This document shows positions 20,501 through 30,262 of a stretch of DNA of 64,000 bases, piece by piece (position 1 is the stretch's first letter; the number at the start of each line of letters is the position of its first letter). A model generated the notes under the pieces. The model did no database searches. It worked only from the letters and a program-made list of their open reading frames with translations, and was not told where the DNA came from. The DNA lies in NCBI GenBank assembly GCA_013350335.1, contig CM023540.1, forward strand, positions 16,435,828-16,499,827. The letters are read 5' to 3'. This DNA is from Chimonanthus salicifolius. Lineage: Eukaryota; Streptophyta; Magnoliopsida; Laurales; Calycanthaceae. The translations under genes and the position numbers were made by a program.

Positions 20501-23256
20501 AGAAGAAAACACAAATCAGTATGGAACTTCAATGGAGATGCATAAGACTTGAATTCATCATCTAGAATTGCACAAAGTTCAAATGTGTCACACATAATAG
20601 GTGTAGGAAATCACTAACTTCTTGTATAAAACAACTACCATCTCACTAATCATCATTAACTTTCTAATTCAAACGCAAAAATAACTTCCAAATTCAAACA
20701 CACATATTACTTCCTAAATTAAAACATATATGAATAATATAATAAAAAATAACACAAAGAAAATTATTTTGATTTCAACAACTTTATGATGGAAAAGAAG
20801 ATAAGAATTGTGGTCAATATTAAACAACAAAAACTCTACCAACATGGCAGCTAGTGGTGTTGAATGGAGAAGATATGGATCATCATCATCATAATAGTAG
20901 CAAGGATATGCATGCTATTGCTAATTCATAGGATGGTCCCCCCCAAATGAAAAATAGAGGTGATTAATAGATGGAAACTACCTGAAAAGATGTTTGGCAT
21001 GAGTTGAGATGGTCTCTGTATTCAGGTGCAACATCATATCATACCCATTTATTGCCCATTCATTGTATCCATGTATAGAAGATGCAGGTAAGTTTGCTTC
21101 CCAACTAGGAGGCTGTGACTGAATGTACTCGTGCATATATTGTTGCCTTTGTGGTACTTCATTAAACGCTGTAGAACATCGTAAGTTGACAGAAATTTCA
21201 CGTGGAATGCTATGATGTATTGGATTTGGTTGTATCTTATTTGGAAGATTTGTTGTTTCAGTTGGCACAAAGTTGTAAGTGGCTGAATATTTGGGTAGAA
21301 TAAAAGCTTAAATAAAAGGCTACTGCTTTGCATTACTATTACCATGGTACAGAAATCTGAAATGACATTATATGGTGTACCAGTTTTTCTTCCTATTCTG
21401 ATTTCATGTTTTCAAGTTGTGATTGAATATGTCGGTTCTAGGCATAAATTAAAAAGGAAAAAAAAAAATCCGACTGAGTGTGATTCTCAGTTTCCCAAAT
21501 GCACATGGGAACTTATAACCATCCTCTGTATGTAAATATCCAAGCAGTTTGGAGTATCGGGCCACATACAAATGCACCTATCTAAGCATTTGTGCTGAGA
21601 TACTATTATAAGACATCATAGAATTCCCTTTTCTTTGCTTTTATGATTCGATGACTAACAGTGACTTGAACAGATGTTCAAATGGAGATAATGCAACTCT
21701 TCCTGAGTTTGAACAAGTACTGAAAGCAATGAACATGTGCTCATTGCTTCCCCTAGCTCCACGTGTCTTTGATATGTTTGACAACAATCGTGATGGGACT
21801 GTGGATATGAGAGAGATCCTGTGTGGGTTCTCAAGTCTTCGGAATTCACGTGGTGATGAAGCTCTCCAGCTTTGCTTTCAGGTATAATTTTGCACCCTGG
21901 CTAAGCTATAGATGAAGGAATTACACCCTGAAATTTCTAGGAAATGTGGAATCATTTGAGGGCTTTGTCAAGCAGTACTACCATTAGTTTGGACAAATCA
22001 TAGTATTCATGAATGTAGTTTCAACATGCAACTTGTCACTTCTCAACATTCAAAATATTTTATCAACTCATATTTGAAGTATCACCACTTTTTTATGTCT
22101 TTGGGATTGCGAGCGTTATGGATATTCTGGCACCAAATGGATGGTTATTTGTTCTTCTTGCTTTTGAGGGTTATACAAAAATTGGAAATTGAATTGTGGG
22201 ATTGGAATTAAAAATGATTCATCATCATCATCTTCATCAAGCCACTTATTCCATCTATCTGGGCTCAGCTTCCTACATTTTTTCCTTCCACTCTACTCTA
22301 GTCAAAAATCATACCCTTTGTTACACTACACTCTCTCACATCATTTTTAGCCTTTCCATCCAAGTTTTCAGCACCTCTCCTTCTCATACCTTCTACTTTT
22401 TTATAGAAACCACAAGAGTAGCACCTTTAGACAAAAATATGTAGAATTTCACTTATGGTGATTTGGGATCACTTTAAAAGGAAGCATATAGGCCCAATTT
22501 GGTGAATTGAAAAGCTACCAATAGAGGGTTCATGGAGAAGAGGAAGGTCCTTAAAAACATGGCTTGTGGGGATAAGGAGGACATGATAGAGTGCAGATTG
22601 AGAGGCTATGGTTATGGATAGAGTAGAATGGAGAAGTAAAACTCAAAAAGTCAACTCTAAATAGACTGGGTTTAGTGGACTTGATGACAATGATGATGCA
22701 TTCAGTGTGGGATATACCAAAATAATATATGAAATTATCCATTTTTAAATTGTCTCCAGTGTCCAACTTAGCTACTGAAAACTCATATCTGAGTTAACAT
22801 TGAATATCCATCTGCTTTCCCACTTTCAACTTCAAAATAACACCTACTTTAGTGTCTCAAACTGTAGCAAAAAAATTTACTTCATAACAAAGAACGACTC
22901 TCAATTGCAATGTGTTGGTGTGGTGGCTATCAGATGTATGACACAGACAGGTCGGGCTGCATAACCAAAGAGGAAGTGGCATCCATGCTTAGAGTAAGTC
23001 TCTCACACATCATTTTTCTTTAAAGATGTTCCATCTTTTTATTATACAATGTAAGGTTGATGCTGATTGTGTTGTGTAGGCCTTGCCAGAGGACTGCCTC
23101 CCTGCAGACATTGTGGAACCTGGAAAACTTGATGAGATTTTTGACCGGATGGATGCTAACAGCGATGGACAGGTTACATTTGAGGAGTTCAAAGATGCCA
23201 TGCAGAGAGACAGCTCCCTCCAAGATGTAGTCCTCTCATCTCTACGTCCACTCTAG
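7797..23256 (+). CDS. CCaMK: Calcium/calmodulin-dependent protein kinase CCaMK (DMI3 type), complete
   Basis: Nuclear Ser/Thr kinase that decodes symbiotic calcium spiking and phosphorylates CYCLOPS/IPD3 (family knowledge). Seven exons: 7797-8518, 8644-8698, 13065-13175, 14311-14543, 21674-21881, 22934-22993, 23080-23256. All introns are GT-AG with matching phases; the protein is 521 residues, normal for the family. Seen: Gly loop GRGGFSVV (20-27), Lys44 in VAIK, HRDLKPEN (166-173), DFG (189-191), SPEAL; autoinhibitory/calmodulin-binding helix around 320-345 (FNARRKFRVAA); EF-hand loops DNNRDGTVDMRE (410-421), DTDRSGCITKEE (446-457), DANSDGQVTFEE (488-499). Introns 2-4 are swollen by transposons, but no exon is damaged. 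The regulatory-Thr neighbourhood reads EHSWKTISSSAK (266-277). Very sure of identity. Confidence 0.97.
8644..8698 (+). CDS. CCaMK: CCaMK exon 2
   Basis: 55 nt after ATCTCAG, encoding YPPFHASSNREKQKLILA. Donor GCT|GTAAGT. The next intron is 4.37 kb, nearly all a nested retroelement insertion. Confidence 0.93.
8983..9161 (+). repeat. Left LTR of the intron-2 element
   Basis: 179 bp, TG...CA ends, includes GGTCTCTCCTTGATTAAGGG. Pairs with 12855-13039. Confidence 0.9.
9491..12753. mobile_element. Solo LTR, 3.26 kb, Ty3/gypsy-like (copy 1)
   Basis: Begins TGTAACGCCCCGAGCCGGAG and ends GAGGGTATTACA, with a perfect 5-bp TSD ATCAG at 9486-9490 and 12754-12758. No internal coding region or second LTR, so it is the product of LTR-LTR recombination. 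Terminal motifs and size resemble large chromovirus LTRs (family knowledge; not proven here). The second copy of the family is 39833-42096. Copy 1 contains an extra block rich in TTCGGAACTTCCGA motifs at 11100-11445. Confidence 0.9.
11100..11445. repeat. Array of TTCGGAACTTCCGA-like near-palindromes
   Basis: Many irregularly spaced copies of CGGAACTTCCGAG-type words, readable on both strands, lie inside solo LTR copy 1. The equivalent part of the paralogous LTR (39833-42096) lacks them. Confidence 0.75.
12855..13039 (+). repeat. Right LTR of the intron-2 element
   Basis: 185 bp; differs from the left LTR by an indel after ATGTTTCC and scattered substitutions, including its first bases. Confidence 0.88.
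13065..13175 (+). CDS. CCaMK: CCaMK exon 3
   Basis: 111 nt, exactly 37 codons, after TTTTTCGTAG. Encodes GDFSFDEHSWKTISSSAK and LLNVDPCRRPTAQE, the kinase C-lobe. Donor GAG|GTACAT. It starts only 20 bases after the TSD of the intron-2 LTR element, so that insertion barely missed the acceptor. Confidence 0.95.
13404..13804. mobile_element. hAT-like element, 'TATCGGCC' family, copy 2 (CCaMK intron 3)
   Basis: 401 bp between TSDs ATGTGAGC (13396-13403) and ATGTGAGT (13805-13812), 7 of 8 matching. Left end TAAGGTTGAAA and right end TTTAAACCCCTG are imperfect inverted repeats. Palindromic ATCGGCCGATA words cluster near both ends. The centre (13565-13715) is a run of ACGGTTTTT-type units. Confidence 0.7.
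13565..13715 (+). repeat. Short-unit array of CACGGTTTTT/GCGGTTTTTAA words
   Basis: About a dozen degenerate 10-15 bp units (ACGGTTTTTTGTGGTTTTTA and similar) sit in the centre of the TATCGGCC element. The copy at 5929-6297 lacks this array. Confidence 0.8.
14311..14543 (+). CDS. CCaMK: CCaMK exon 4
   Basis: 233 nt after CTATGAACAG. Encodes the end of the kinase domain (ILMHPWVIGD), the autoinhibitory/calmodulin-binding segment and the linker to the visinin-like part. Donor AAAT|GTGAGT. Confidence 0.95.
14590..14950 (+). repeat. Imperfect direct duplication in CCaMK intron 4
   Basis: Blocks at about 14590-14730 and 14828-14950 share GTGTTGAATTCTAA, TTCA-CA-TCAGTTTG and nearby words, with many changes. 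This is an old local duplication of roughly 235-bp period. Confidence 0.55.
15121..15492 (-). repeat. Copia element LTR (3' LTR on the minus strand)
   Basis: About 372 bp, homologous to 20399-20780; the right boundary is approximate. Confidence 0.75.
15664..16410 (-). mobile_element. 5'-truncated LINE fragment with RNase H domain, inside the copia element
   Basis: On the minus strand this ends in an A-run (plus-strand T-run at 15664-15670). The 16123-16410 part reads FKFNVDWVARGKPGPTWKGG, the first strand of the plant LINE RNase H domain (usual FNVDGA..GNPGPAG). The rest of RNase H is degraded. Confidence 0.75.
16463..16590 (-). mobile_element. SINE family 2 tail fragment
   Basis: Minus-strand 3' part ends in CCCATGTTATCC and an A-run. 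It shares GGGATTAGTCTCACCTCCAA and GGGGATACCCATG with copies at 27273-27349, 50903-51000 and 51103-52113. Confidence 0.65.
16641..17473 (-). repeat. 417-bp tandem duplication within the copia pol region
   Basis: GTGACTACAGGGCTGGATAC starts at 16641 and again at 17058; the copies stay nearly identical up to ACTCCATCCTTGTG. The unit covers the end of reverse transcriptase/RNase H (minus-strand YVDAYLGGELDD). It arose after insertion and is young relative to the element's decay. Confidence 0.9.
19117..19365 (-). pseudogene. Copia GAG-pre-integrase fragment
   Basis: 82 residues ending ATLGHLSMDKLKAIVIKNLV, matching the W/A-x-x-LGHxSxxxL block that precedes the copia integrase. No intact downstream integrase is present. 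Confidence 0.7.
19879..20076 (-). pseudogene. Copia gag fragment
   Basis: 65-residue open stretch, LFNKKNVALLQLLENELANT-like, followed by ISQFFSKIKS. This resembles the gag region of plant copia elements that chooses a small LENEL...FFxKIK motif. It ends in a stop after GIKKK; the neighbouring frames are broken. Confidence 0.65.
20399..20780 (-). repeat. Copia element LTR (5' LTR on the minus strand)
   Basis: 382 bp, starts TG on the plus strand and ends ...TTTCAACA. The adjacent minus-strand TGGTATTAGAGCC marks the inner side. Confidence 0.8.
20978..21268 (-). other. Unrecognised 96-codon open frame in CCaMK intron 4
   Basis: Runs antisense to CCaMK between the copia element and exon 5. 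The product is Q/P/N-rich (NKIQPNPIHHSIPREI, EYIQSQPPSWEANLP, GYDMMLHLN). The frame ends in CATCTTTTCAGGTAG on the minus strand, where a splice donor is possible. No family assigned. It could be a captured exon or chance. Codon usage is not obviously coding. Confidence 0.3.
21674..21881 (+). CDS. CCaMK: CCaMK exon 5
   Basis: 208 nt after TTGAACAG. Encodes CSNGDNATLPEF and the first canonical EF-hand loop (DNNRDGTVDMRE). Donor CAG|GTATAA. Confidence 0.95.
22934..22993 (+). CDS. CCaMK: CCaMK exon 6
   Basis: 60 nt after GGCTATCAG. Encodes MYDTDRSGCITKEEVASMLR, the second canonical EF hand. Donor AGA|GTAAGT. Confidence 0.95.
23080..23256 (+). CDS. CCaMK: CCaMK exon 7 with stop
   Basis: 177 nt after TTGTGTAG. 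Encodes ALPEDCLPADIVEPGKLDEI, the third EF hand and the C-terminus ending VVLSSLRPL, then TAG at 23254-23256. Confidence 0.95.
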   Translation, partial: ALPEDCLPADIVEPGKLDEIFDRMDANSDGQVTFEEFKDAMQRDSSLQDVVLSSLRPL

Positions 23257-24308
23257 TCCTTAAATCTTTCCTGCTCTTCCTCTATGAAGATTTTGACCAT
23301 TGTATTCAAGAATTAATCTGTTTTTGACATATCCAAAATCACTCAATATTGTGAAAGATATACTTCATCAAAAGTAATCAGTTAATGTCATTTCATGTTT
23401 CTGAGCAGCTTTGTCTAGTGCTAATGAGTCAGAATTAAACAAGAATTTTTTTTCAATGTGGGCTTCATTGAATTGGATGCGCATCATTTGAAATGCTAAA
23501 TGAACGAGTAATCTGGTCAATGGAATTCAATGCAGATGATTAACCATTTTGATTCCTAAATTATTCAAGGGAAGGCTGCTTGTATGGATGATCACAGCAG
23601 CGAATTGGTGTATTGGAGAGCCCTTGGTAGGAGCTCTTGACCATAGATTGTAGAATCCACTATTTTTATGGTGATGGATGCCTGTCCATGATGGTTCATT
23701 AATATTGGAATTAATATGCAGAACACAACCATGGTGTACTAATTTTAGTTGGCTCGAGATGGACCAAAATGTTGATTTATTTGATCAAAGGACCAACATT
23801 TTACCCAATTATATTTAAAAGTGTGATGGTACTGTTGTACATATTGTATTTTTCACATGTCTAATATAGAGTTGACCTACAGATGTCATTAGGTGTAATT
23901 GATTATTCTTTCCTTATTTGTCACCTTGGTTGGCTCATTGTATTCTATATATAAGTGCAATAACAAATAACCATTTAAGGTACATTATTAACCAAGTCAC
24001 TTGTTCTATCAAACCTTGATACTCGTCAATAGCAAAATTCAAACTTTCACATTAAACCAGATGGAAAGAAACTTTAGATGGACAAAGCCCTCGATACCTT
24101 AAATATTTAGTTCAAAGAGTATCCCTTTGACCCTTTCATTTTTCTGGGTGCCTACCCCTTAAGCATCCCAAATACGACATTTTAGAATGCTACAAAAAAA
24201 AATACCCACTGCAATGCAAGAAATAAACCTTACATAAGGGAACTCCAGCTACTCTAACTTTATCTCTAAGAGATTGTATGATCTGAATGAACTTCTTAGC
24301 CATATAAT
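23257..24308 (+). other. CCaMK 3' UTR and flank, possible copia-type LTR remnant
   Basis: The 3' UTR probably covers the first few hundred bases. Around 23800-24000 the text (TTGTATTCTATATATAAGTG and nearby TGTAATTGATTATTC) resembles a copia LTR promoter region, but no paired LTR or TSD could be found. Confidence 0.35.
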
Positions 24309-26476
24309 GTCACGCCCCGACCCAACGAGCACATGAGAAACAAGAATAATTTTTTTTTTAAACTCTGTAGCATGCACAACTCATAGTCCAAACACTTGAT
24401 ACCCACATGTGTAACGAGATCCCTTTGGATTGTAGGACTTATTGGACCCTTGGTTTGATCGAACTGAATTATCAGCTGCCTACGTACTCCAATGGAGATC
24501 AGATCTTGCATAGTTCTTAATTCATATATTTCATGGCACTAACCCCGTGTTATTCATGATTTCACATCAAGACATACTAATTACCCAATTATAAGTCTCA
24601 TCAGTAGAATAGCTCTCATCTATCACAAGTCTAGCCAATCACGGGTCTATACCATCCTTGAGAACACCGTCAACCATGGGGGTCAATGTCACACATGAGA
24701 TAAACCTCAACATGGGACCTATACCCGAACATAAGTATTACATCCCTCCTCGGGGACAATACTCTAAATATGGGTCCAATCTTCTATGGAATCAATGCCC
24801 TCCATTGGGAATATCCATCCACGGTATACAATATACATCCATGGTCATAATGCCCTCCATAACCATCCATGGGAAATGATATCTATCCATGGGAATAACC
24901 ATCCATGGGTATAACTCATACATTAGTAGAACCAATATGTCTATCATGAGGCCAACAGGTCAACCATAAGACCAATATGTCTACCATAGGACCAACATGT
25001 CTCCTATAAGTCCAATACGTCTACCATAGGACCAGCATGTCCACCATAAGACCAATACGTCTACCATGGGACCAACAGGTCCACCATAAGACCAATACAT
25101 CTACCATGGAACCAACATGTCCACCATAAGACCAATACATCTACCATGAGACCAACAGGTCTACCATAAGACCAATACAACTACCATGGGACCAACAGGT
25201 CTACTATAAGACCAATACGTCTACCATGGGACCAACATCCGGGCATGAATCCAAACCACCATGGGAACCATCATCCATGGATATAATAATCCATCCCTAG
25301 TAACACTCCATCAGTGAGTATCATCTATCCATGAGTATAAACCATCCATGAATATAATCCCTCCATAGGTATAATCCATCCATGGGCATAACTCATTCCA
25401 GGGACACATCATCTATCATGAGATCTTCTATCCGTAGGAACAACACTCGCATGAATCACTACGTGACTGTGGACAACAACATCAAATCATCATAGTCATA
25501 TAATAAACATGCCACTGGCAAGACGTAGGGTCCAACGACTTACTAAGCGGGTGACTCACGCATATCTAGTCTACCTCGTCATGTGTCCCTTCACCATGTG
25601 GGTGATTCAGTAAAGCTCCAAGGTGGTCGTATCGCCCCTTACGAAGCTAGTACCACCCCCTTGGGGCATACAAGTACCTAGCCCTACGCATCAACGCACG
25701 TCAAGTGTGCTAAATAGCCGTGAGAGCGCCCTCCTGTCCATAGCATGTGAGGGACCTACTCCTCGACGGCAACCCTACAGGACCAAGTCTCCGTAGCAGA
25801 CCCCACTGTTCCGAAGACCTCTCTGGAACGATCAGTCAACCATCATAATCACGTGAGGGACGTACCCATACCACGTCTCAATATCAAGTGACCAAGTCAC
25901 ATATACATCTCAATGCCACAGTCTCCATATGTTCATATCGAGGCTCCCACGGTCTCAGGGCTACTCTAGGCCTTACTCATGGAATCTATATATTTATTCC
26001 ATCCTTTTAACTATACAAAGGTGAGACAATGATCTACTGATCGGACAGTTTCCTTTTTCAACAGACTGAGGCATAACGTTATCAATATCACGTGAGGAAC
26101 ATTACCACGTCTCAATATAATCATCACGTGAGGGACGTACCCATATTACGTCTCAATATAATCATCACGTGAGGGATGTACCCATACCACGGCTCAATAT
26201 AATCAAATAACCTAGTCACATACATCTCAGTGCCAAAGTCTTCATTTGTCTATCTTAAGAATTTCAACAGTTTTTTAGCCATTTTGGGCTCTACTCATGT
26301 AACAATCATATTTGTCTCATCATATCGGGACTCCCAAGGCATCAAAACCACTTCGGGCCTCCTTCGAGGGATCCAACAGTCTAGCATTAGTGTCTATGTT
26401 AGGGAAGGTATATCTCACCAATCCCTTTTATCCTTCACATATGCTCAACATCTTACATCATCCTTAATATAAATGG
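24309..26476. mobile_element. LTR-like block (probable solo LTR) with internal minisatellite
   Basis: Starts TGTCACGCCCCGACCCAACG, a classic Ty3/gypsy LTR start, and a matching GTGACA end is available at 26471-26476. Flanking bases (TATAA and CAGTA) do not form a TSD, so the right boundary is tentative. GC content is higher than the surroundings. No coding sequence. Confidence 0.55.
24928..25239 (+). repeat. 20/40-bp minisatellite in the LTR-like block
   Basis: Alternating 20-bp half units ACCATAAGACCAATACGTCT and ACCATGGGACCAACAGGTCC repeat for about 310 bp with substitutions. Flanking sequence also holds looser CATCCATGGGTATAA repeats. Confidence 0.9.
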
Positions 26477-27256
26477 ATGTGACACAGTACATCTTTTGAT
26501 CAAGCCAAGGAACAATTCTCTCAGTTGCCTATGTACCACATAGTGGATCAAATCAACCGTAGTTCATTATTTTCACATTTGGATTAACAATGGGGAGTGG
26601 TCATGCTATTACTTTGGAGAAATCAAACAAGGTTTTCTTAGCATGTGCATTGCATTCCATGCATTCTCAATCATGATAGCCCACCCCCCCATTGTAGCAC
26701 AAGTTAGCCCTCTTAGGTTATAAGATACTTGACCTTAACTCACATATATCACTTAGTTTAACCCTTCAGCAAGTTCCTCTTCAAATCATGGAAATTCATT
26801 CTACACATGGTTAGGTTGATCCACTACAGCCATTTTCAACATATGTACTCACTAGTGATGTACACATCATCACAAAATCCAAGCATGGCATAAAGAAGTC
26901 AAACCATTACCTTACCCAACTATCCATTTGAATGTGCACAAAGCATCATTCACTCAAACTTATTATCAAACACCTTGTGAGCATGAAATTTTATATATAT
27001 TCCTAATGCTCCAAGTGTATGGCATTCTCCAATTTTGCCCAATGTTGTCAAACTCGAATCATATCGAAAATTGGTTTAGGAGTGTGAATCGAAAATCGAA
27101 AATCGTACAATCATACTATTTATTATTATCCTCTCATTCCTACAAGCATTTTGTTGACTAGGGCCATTACATATAAAATGTACGGTGCATCCCACAAATG
27201 TCTCAAAGGTTATATTTGGGTGTGAAGAAGTGAAAAGTGAGGATTTTCACGAAGAA
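26477..27256. other. Intergenic, with a short MULE-like fragment
   Basis: No gene. About 27046-27110 resembles the end of the 51128-51939 element (TGTTGTCAAACTCGAATCAT, then GGTTTAGGAGTGTGAATCG). Confidence 0.4.
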
Positions 27257-27272
27257 AGTCCTTAGTGTGGTG

Positions 27273-27349
27273 ATTGGGAGGTTTACACATGCTCGTGGGA
27301 TTAGTCTCACCTCCAATGTGGGGTGGGGATACCCATGTTACAAAAAAAC
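27273..27349 (+). mobile_element. 77-bp 5'-truncated SINE family 2 insertion with 16-bp TSD
   Basis: Insert reads GGGAGGTTTACACATGCTCG ... GATACCCATGTTAC and ends in A7C. It is flanked by AGTCCTTAGTGTGGTG (27257-27272) and AGTCCTCAGTGTGGTG (27350-27365), 15 of 16 identical. The TSD length and A-tail show L1-type target-primed integration. Confidence 0.9.
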
Positions 27350-27365
27350 AGTCCTCAGTGTGGTG

Positions 27366-28556
27366 TGATCTTTATGCAAGTGGAGAATCTCCTAGTATGG
27401 TGGTCAACACTTTTTAATGCAATCCTATTTAGTATTGTTGGTAATATTTTTGATACTCTGAAAACCCATCATTGAACTTCCTTGGAAGTTTCTCTTTGTT
27501 GTTTTTTATTTCCCGAATTCAAGTTCTTGCTTTTGGGTGATGGCAACTCAAGCCAAGAACATAAACTCATCCTGTTTCAATGTGTTCGAGAGATGACCAT
27601 CTTCCCCAGCAGGTGAAGTTACCTTACCTCCACAGAGGTAGGGAGATGGAATTCAAATTTTAGTTCTCCTAACCCTACTTTGCAAAATAGAGCCAGTCAG
27701 TAAGTTTTTACTTGCAAGGGAAACTCTACTTTTAAATTTACCAGAGACCCTCTATTTTCAGTTCTTGTCATCCGAACAGCCTAAGCCCTGCATTGGAAGT
27801 GGATAAAGATGGAAATAGGATGCATAAAGTATATTACCTACCATGACATTTCAACTGATTTTATGTCATACATGTTCAAGCAAGTAGGCCCACTGCAAAT
27901 GGAGTTTACGTTTGGCCAAAATCAAGAATGGCTAAACTGGGTGCGTATTTGCAGAGCTACCCATTCTGTTAAAATACCCATGCATGAGGGTGTAAAATCA
28001 GGGTTTCAGCGATGTCTTGTGGTATGTTGATTTGGATTCTTATCCCACCATGAGTTAGTGCATGAATATTGAAAGGACATTAGGCAACCATTTGACGGCC
28101 TATCCAAATTCATAAATATTTATTGTTTCCTCCATCTTTGGCACTTAGAAACGGCCATCTCTGAGATAGTTACTCCAATTTAGAGTACTCTGCAGGTTCC
28201 TACAGATTTTCCTCCATCTAATACTCAAGGGCCTCGTGGTTGACCGCCAACCTACAGGGTGGGTTGAACAAAGAAAAATCAGTTTATTCTCTGATAGGTT
28301 AAGAAAGCATTTTCCTTTCTTACCTCACTTCAATGAAGGAGTTCAAATACACTCTGATGAAATCAAACAAGAAAGATAGAACTGCCAAAGAATTAACTTG
28401 TCTGAGCTCCTCTATTAATTACTCCAGTCGCAAGCAAAATGGATCTGATATTCTGAGATTGCACTCGAGGTGATAAATTGAATCCTGATTAGTGTGGTTC
28501 AGGGTTTTCAGGTGTGAATCCGGCCTGTTAGTGCTCCATCTTCAAAGTAGTTCAGA
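27366..28556. other. Intergenic, nothing recognised
   Basis: Contains only a short open frame at 27809-28030 with no similarity I can name. Confidence 0.35.
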
Positions 28557-28732
28557 TTGTCCTTTCGAGTATTCAAAAGCCCTGCTTTTTTTTTTGGTTA
28601 TCTTGTTGTGCCTGTTTTCAGTGTTCTAAGTCGTGTAGTTTTTTCCTATTGTTTTTCTTTTTTCGTTCTTATACGTCTGGTGCTCTTTCTATTAATATAT
28701 GATAACCATTCAAAAAAAAAAAAAAAACCTTC
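28557..28732 (+). mobile_element. LINE 3' tail with poly(A)
   Basis: Plus-strand T-rich 3' UTR ending TATTAATATATGATAACCAT and TCAAAAAAAA(n). The same 3' end (TATTAATATATTAACCATTC then A-run) is found in the micro-insertion at 56354-56390. The 5' limit is not defined. Confidence 0.6.
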
Positions 28733-29560
28733 ATATCTTAGCCATTCGTGTTTCTTTTGAATACAAAATCCATAAGCTAGTATGCAATCTCTTTAGTAGT
28801 CCTAATAGGCATTCAAAACTGCATTTGATTGCTACAAACTACAATGCACTATATAAGGTTCAAAACCTATTTTACCTTAAAAGGCACATATTTTTTTGAA
28901 ATGGAATTAAAGGCACATATTTACTATGAGTTTTTTGTAGCCACTAGTTTGTATTGGTGTAGGGGCAAACACTATCTAAACAGCATGACTTGTGAGACTT
29001 TCATCCATTGCAACTGATTTTTTATCTAACCAAATGGTTAGGAGAAAGAAGTAATTTGTTTCCATTGTCACACTTCAAATGAGCAATCCATGCCCTTTTG
29101 GAGGACCTTACTACACTTTTTTTTTCTAAATTTCTACTCTTTTCTAATGGTTGGAAGCTCACACCTCCATGCACAAACCAAGTGTTTTATACCTTAAAAC
29201 TCCCACTCTTGCAAAAAAAAAAAAAGGCATGCACTATGCTGTGTATAAAAATTGTTCATGAATCCTTTATGAACTTATACAATTTTCTACATGACTTTAG
29301 AGGAAAATAATACTTTGTATGACTTTCTAAATCATTTTGAGCCCTTTTTGAACCTTACAACATTGGTGTTATTTCTTTGTTGTTAGATTTCTTTCAATGC
29401 TTCATTGATAAGTCAATCATGGAAGTTTAGTGTTTGTATCTTTGGCATGTGGTCCATGACAATGCCCCAACGAATCACGTAGATGTCGTCTTCATTGTTG
29501 AAATATTGATTTATTAAAAATTGATTAAATGACCATTAGAGTCGAATATTCAAGAACCAA
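28733..29560. other. Intergenic AT-rich DNA
   Basis: No gene or defined repeat; short A-runs only. Confidence 0.35.
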
Positions 29561-29567
29561 TGGCTCT

Positions 29568-30262
29568 TTTTATTAAATCGCAAATGACCATATCATTCAC
29601 GGATAGTTGTTCACCAGTATTCGTGGAGAAAACCAAATCACTATAAATCTAGAGATCAAATGAGAGATCATATTAGTGATTGAGAATACCATAATAATTT
29701 TGAGAAATCTAGAAATGTAAGATAAAATATTGAAGTAGAAGCTAAGTCATTATTAATGATATTATTGTTTTATTATTTATTATTTGGAATCACTTTTATC
29801 TTAACCATCAAAACCATTAGAAACGATTATCTTACAACCATTAGTGATTTGAGATAATCATAGCGTGATGGAGATCATAGGATTCATTACATGATTCAAA
29901 CCGTTTGGTTATTCTCATATTTTTTTTAAACCTCATAGCAGATATGTATGGACTGTGATTGATTAAATCCACCAAAAGTGAGATCAAAACCTCATGACTA
30001 ACATGTATGTTTCGGCTCTTATGGTCAATTGGAAGATATTGGAATATTATTTTAATTAAAAAGTAATTAATATCTAGTATTCGAACAATTGAGAGCAATG
30101 TATCTTTGTATTAAGTCATGAATGGCCATAGTCATTCATGGCAAGTTATTTCACCAGCATTCATAGAGAAATTCAAATCACTGTAAATCTAGAGATCAAA
30201 TGAGAAATCGGAACCATTGGAAACAATTATATTACAACTGATTAGTGATTTGAGATCACCAA
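29568..30262 (+). repeat. Old dispersed direct repeat pair
   Basis: 29568-29680 plus 29815-29860 match 30103-30262 in order: CACCAGTATTCGTGGAGAAA versus CACCAGCATTCATAGAGAAA, then AAATCTAGAGATCAAATGAG in both, then TTAGTGATTTGAGAT in both. The left copy has an extra 130 bp between blocks. Class unknown. Confidence 0.6.

Larger units (their letters stand above)
15121..20780 (-). mobile_element. Degenerate Ty1/copia retrotransposon in CCaMK intron 4
   Basis: Terminal repeats about 15121-15492 and 20399-20780 share TTTCCAAGTG, GATGCATAA, GAATTCATCATCTAGAATT and other blocks. On the minus strand the 20399 end (…TTACA) is followed by TGGTATTAGAGCC, a primer-binding-site-like sequence. Minus-strand order fits copia: gag-like (19879-20076, ANTTQSDFSISQFFSKIKS), GAG-pre-integrase (19117-19365, LGHLSMDKL), then RNase H region (GYVDAYLGGELDD near 17100). 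Candidate TSDs TCTTT/ACTTT match 4 of 5. Stops and frameshifts show it is dead. LINE and SINE fragments were later inserted at 15664-16590. Confidence 0.85.

Noticed and set aside
24928..25239. CRISPR-like repeat-spacer pattern
   Set aside because: Plant nuclear DNA; the 'spacers' are just the alternate half unit of a 40-bp minisatellite.
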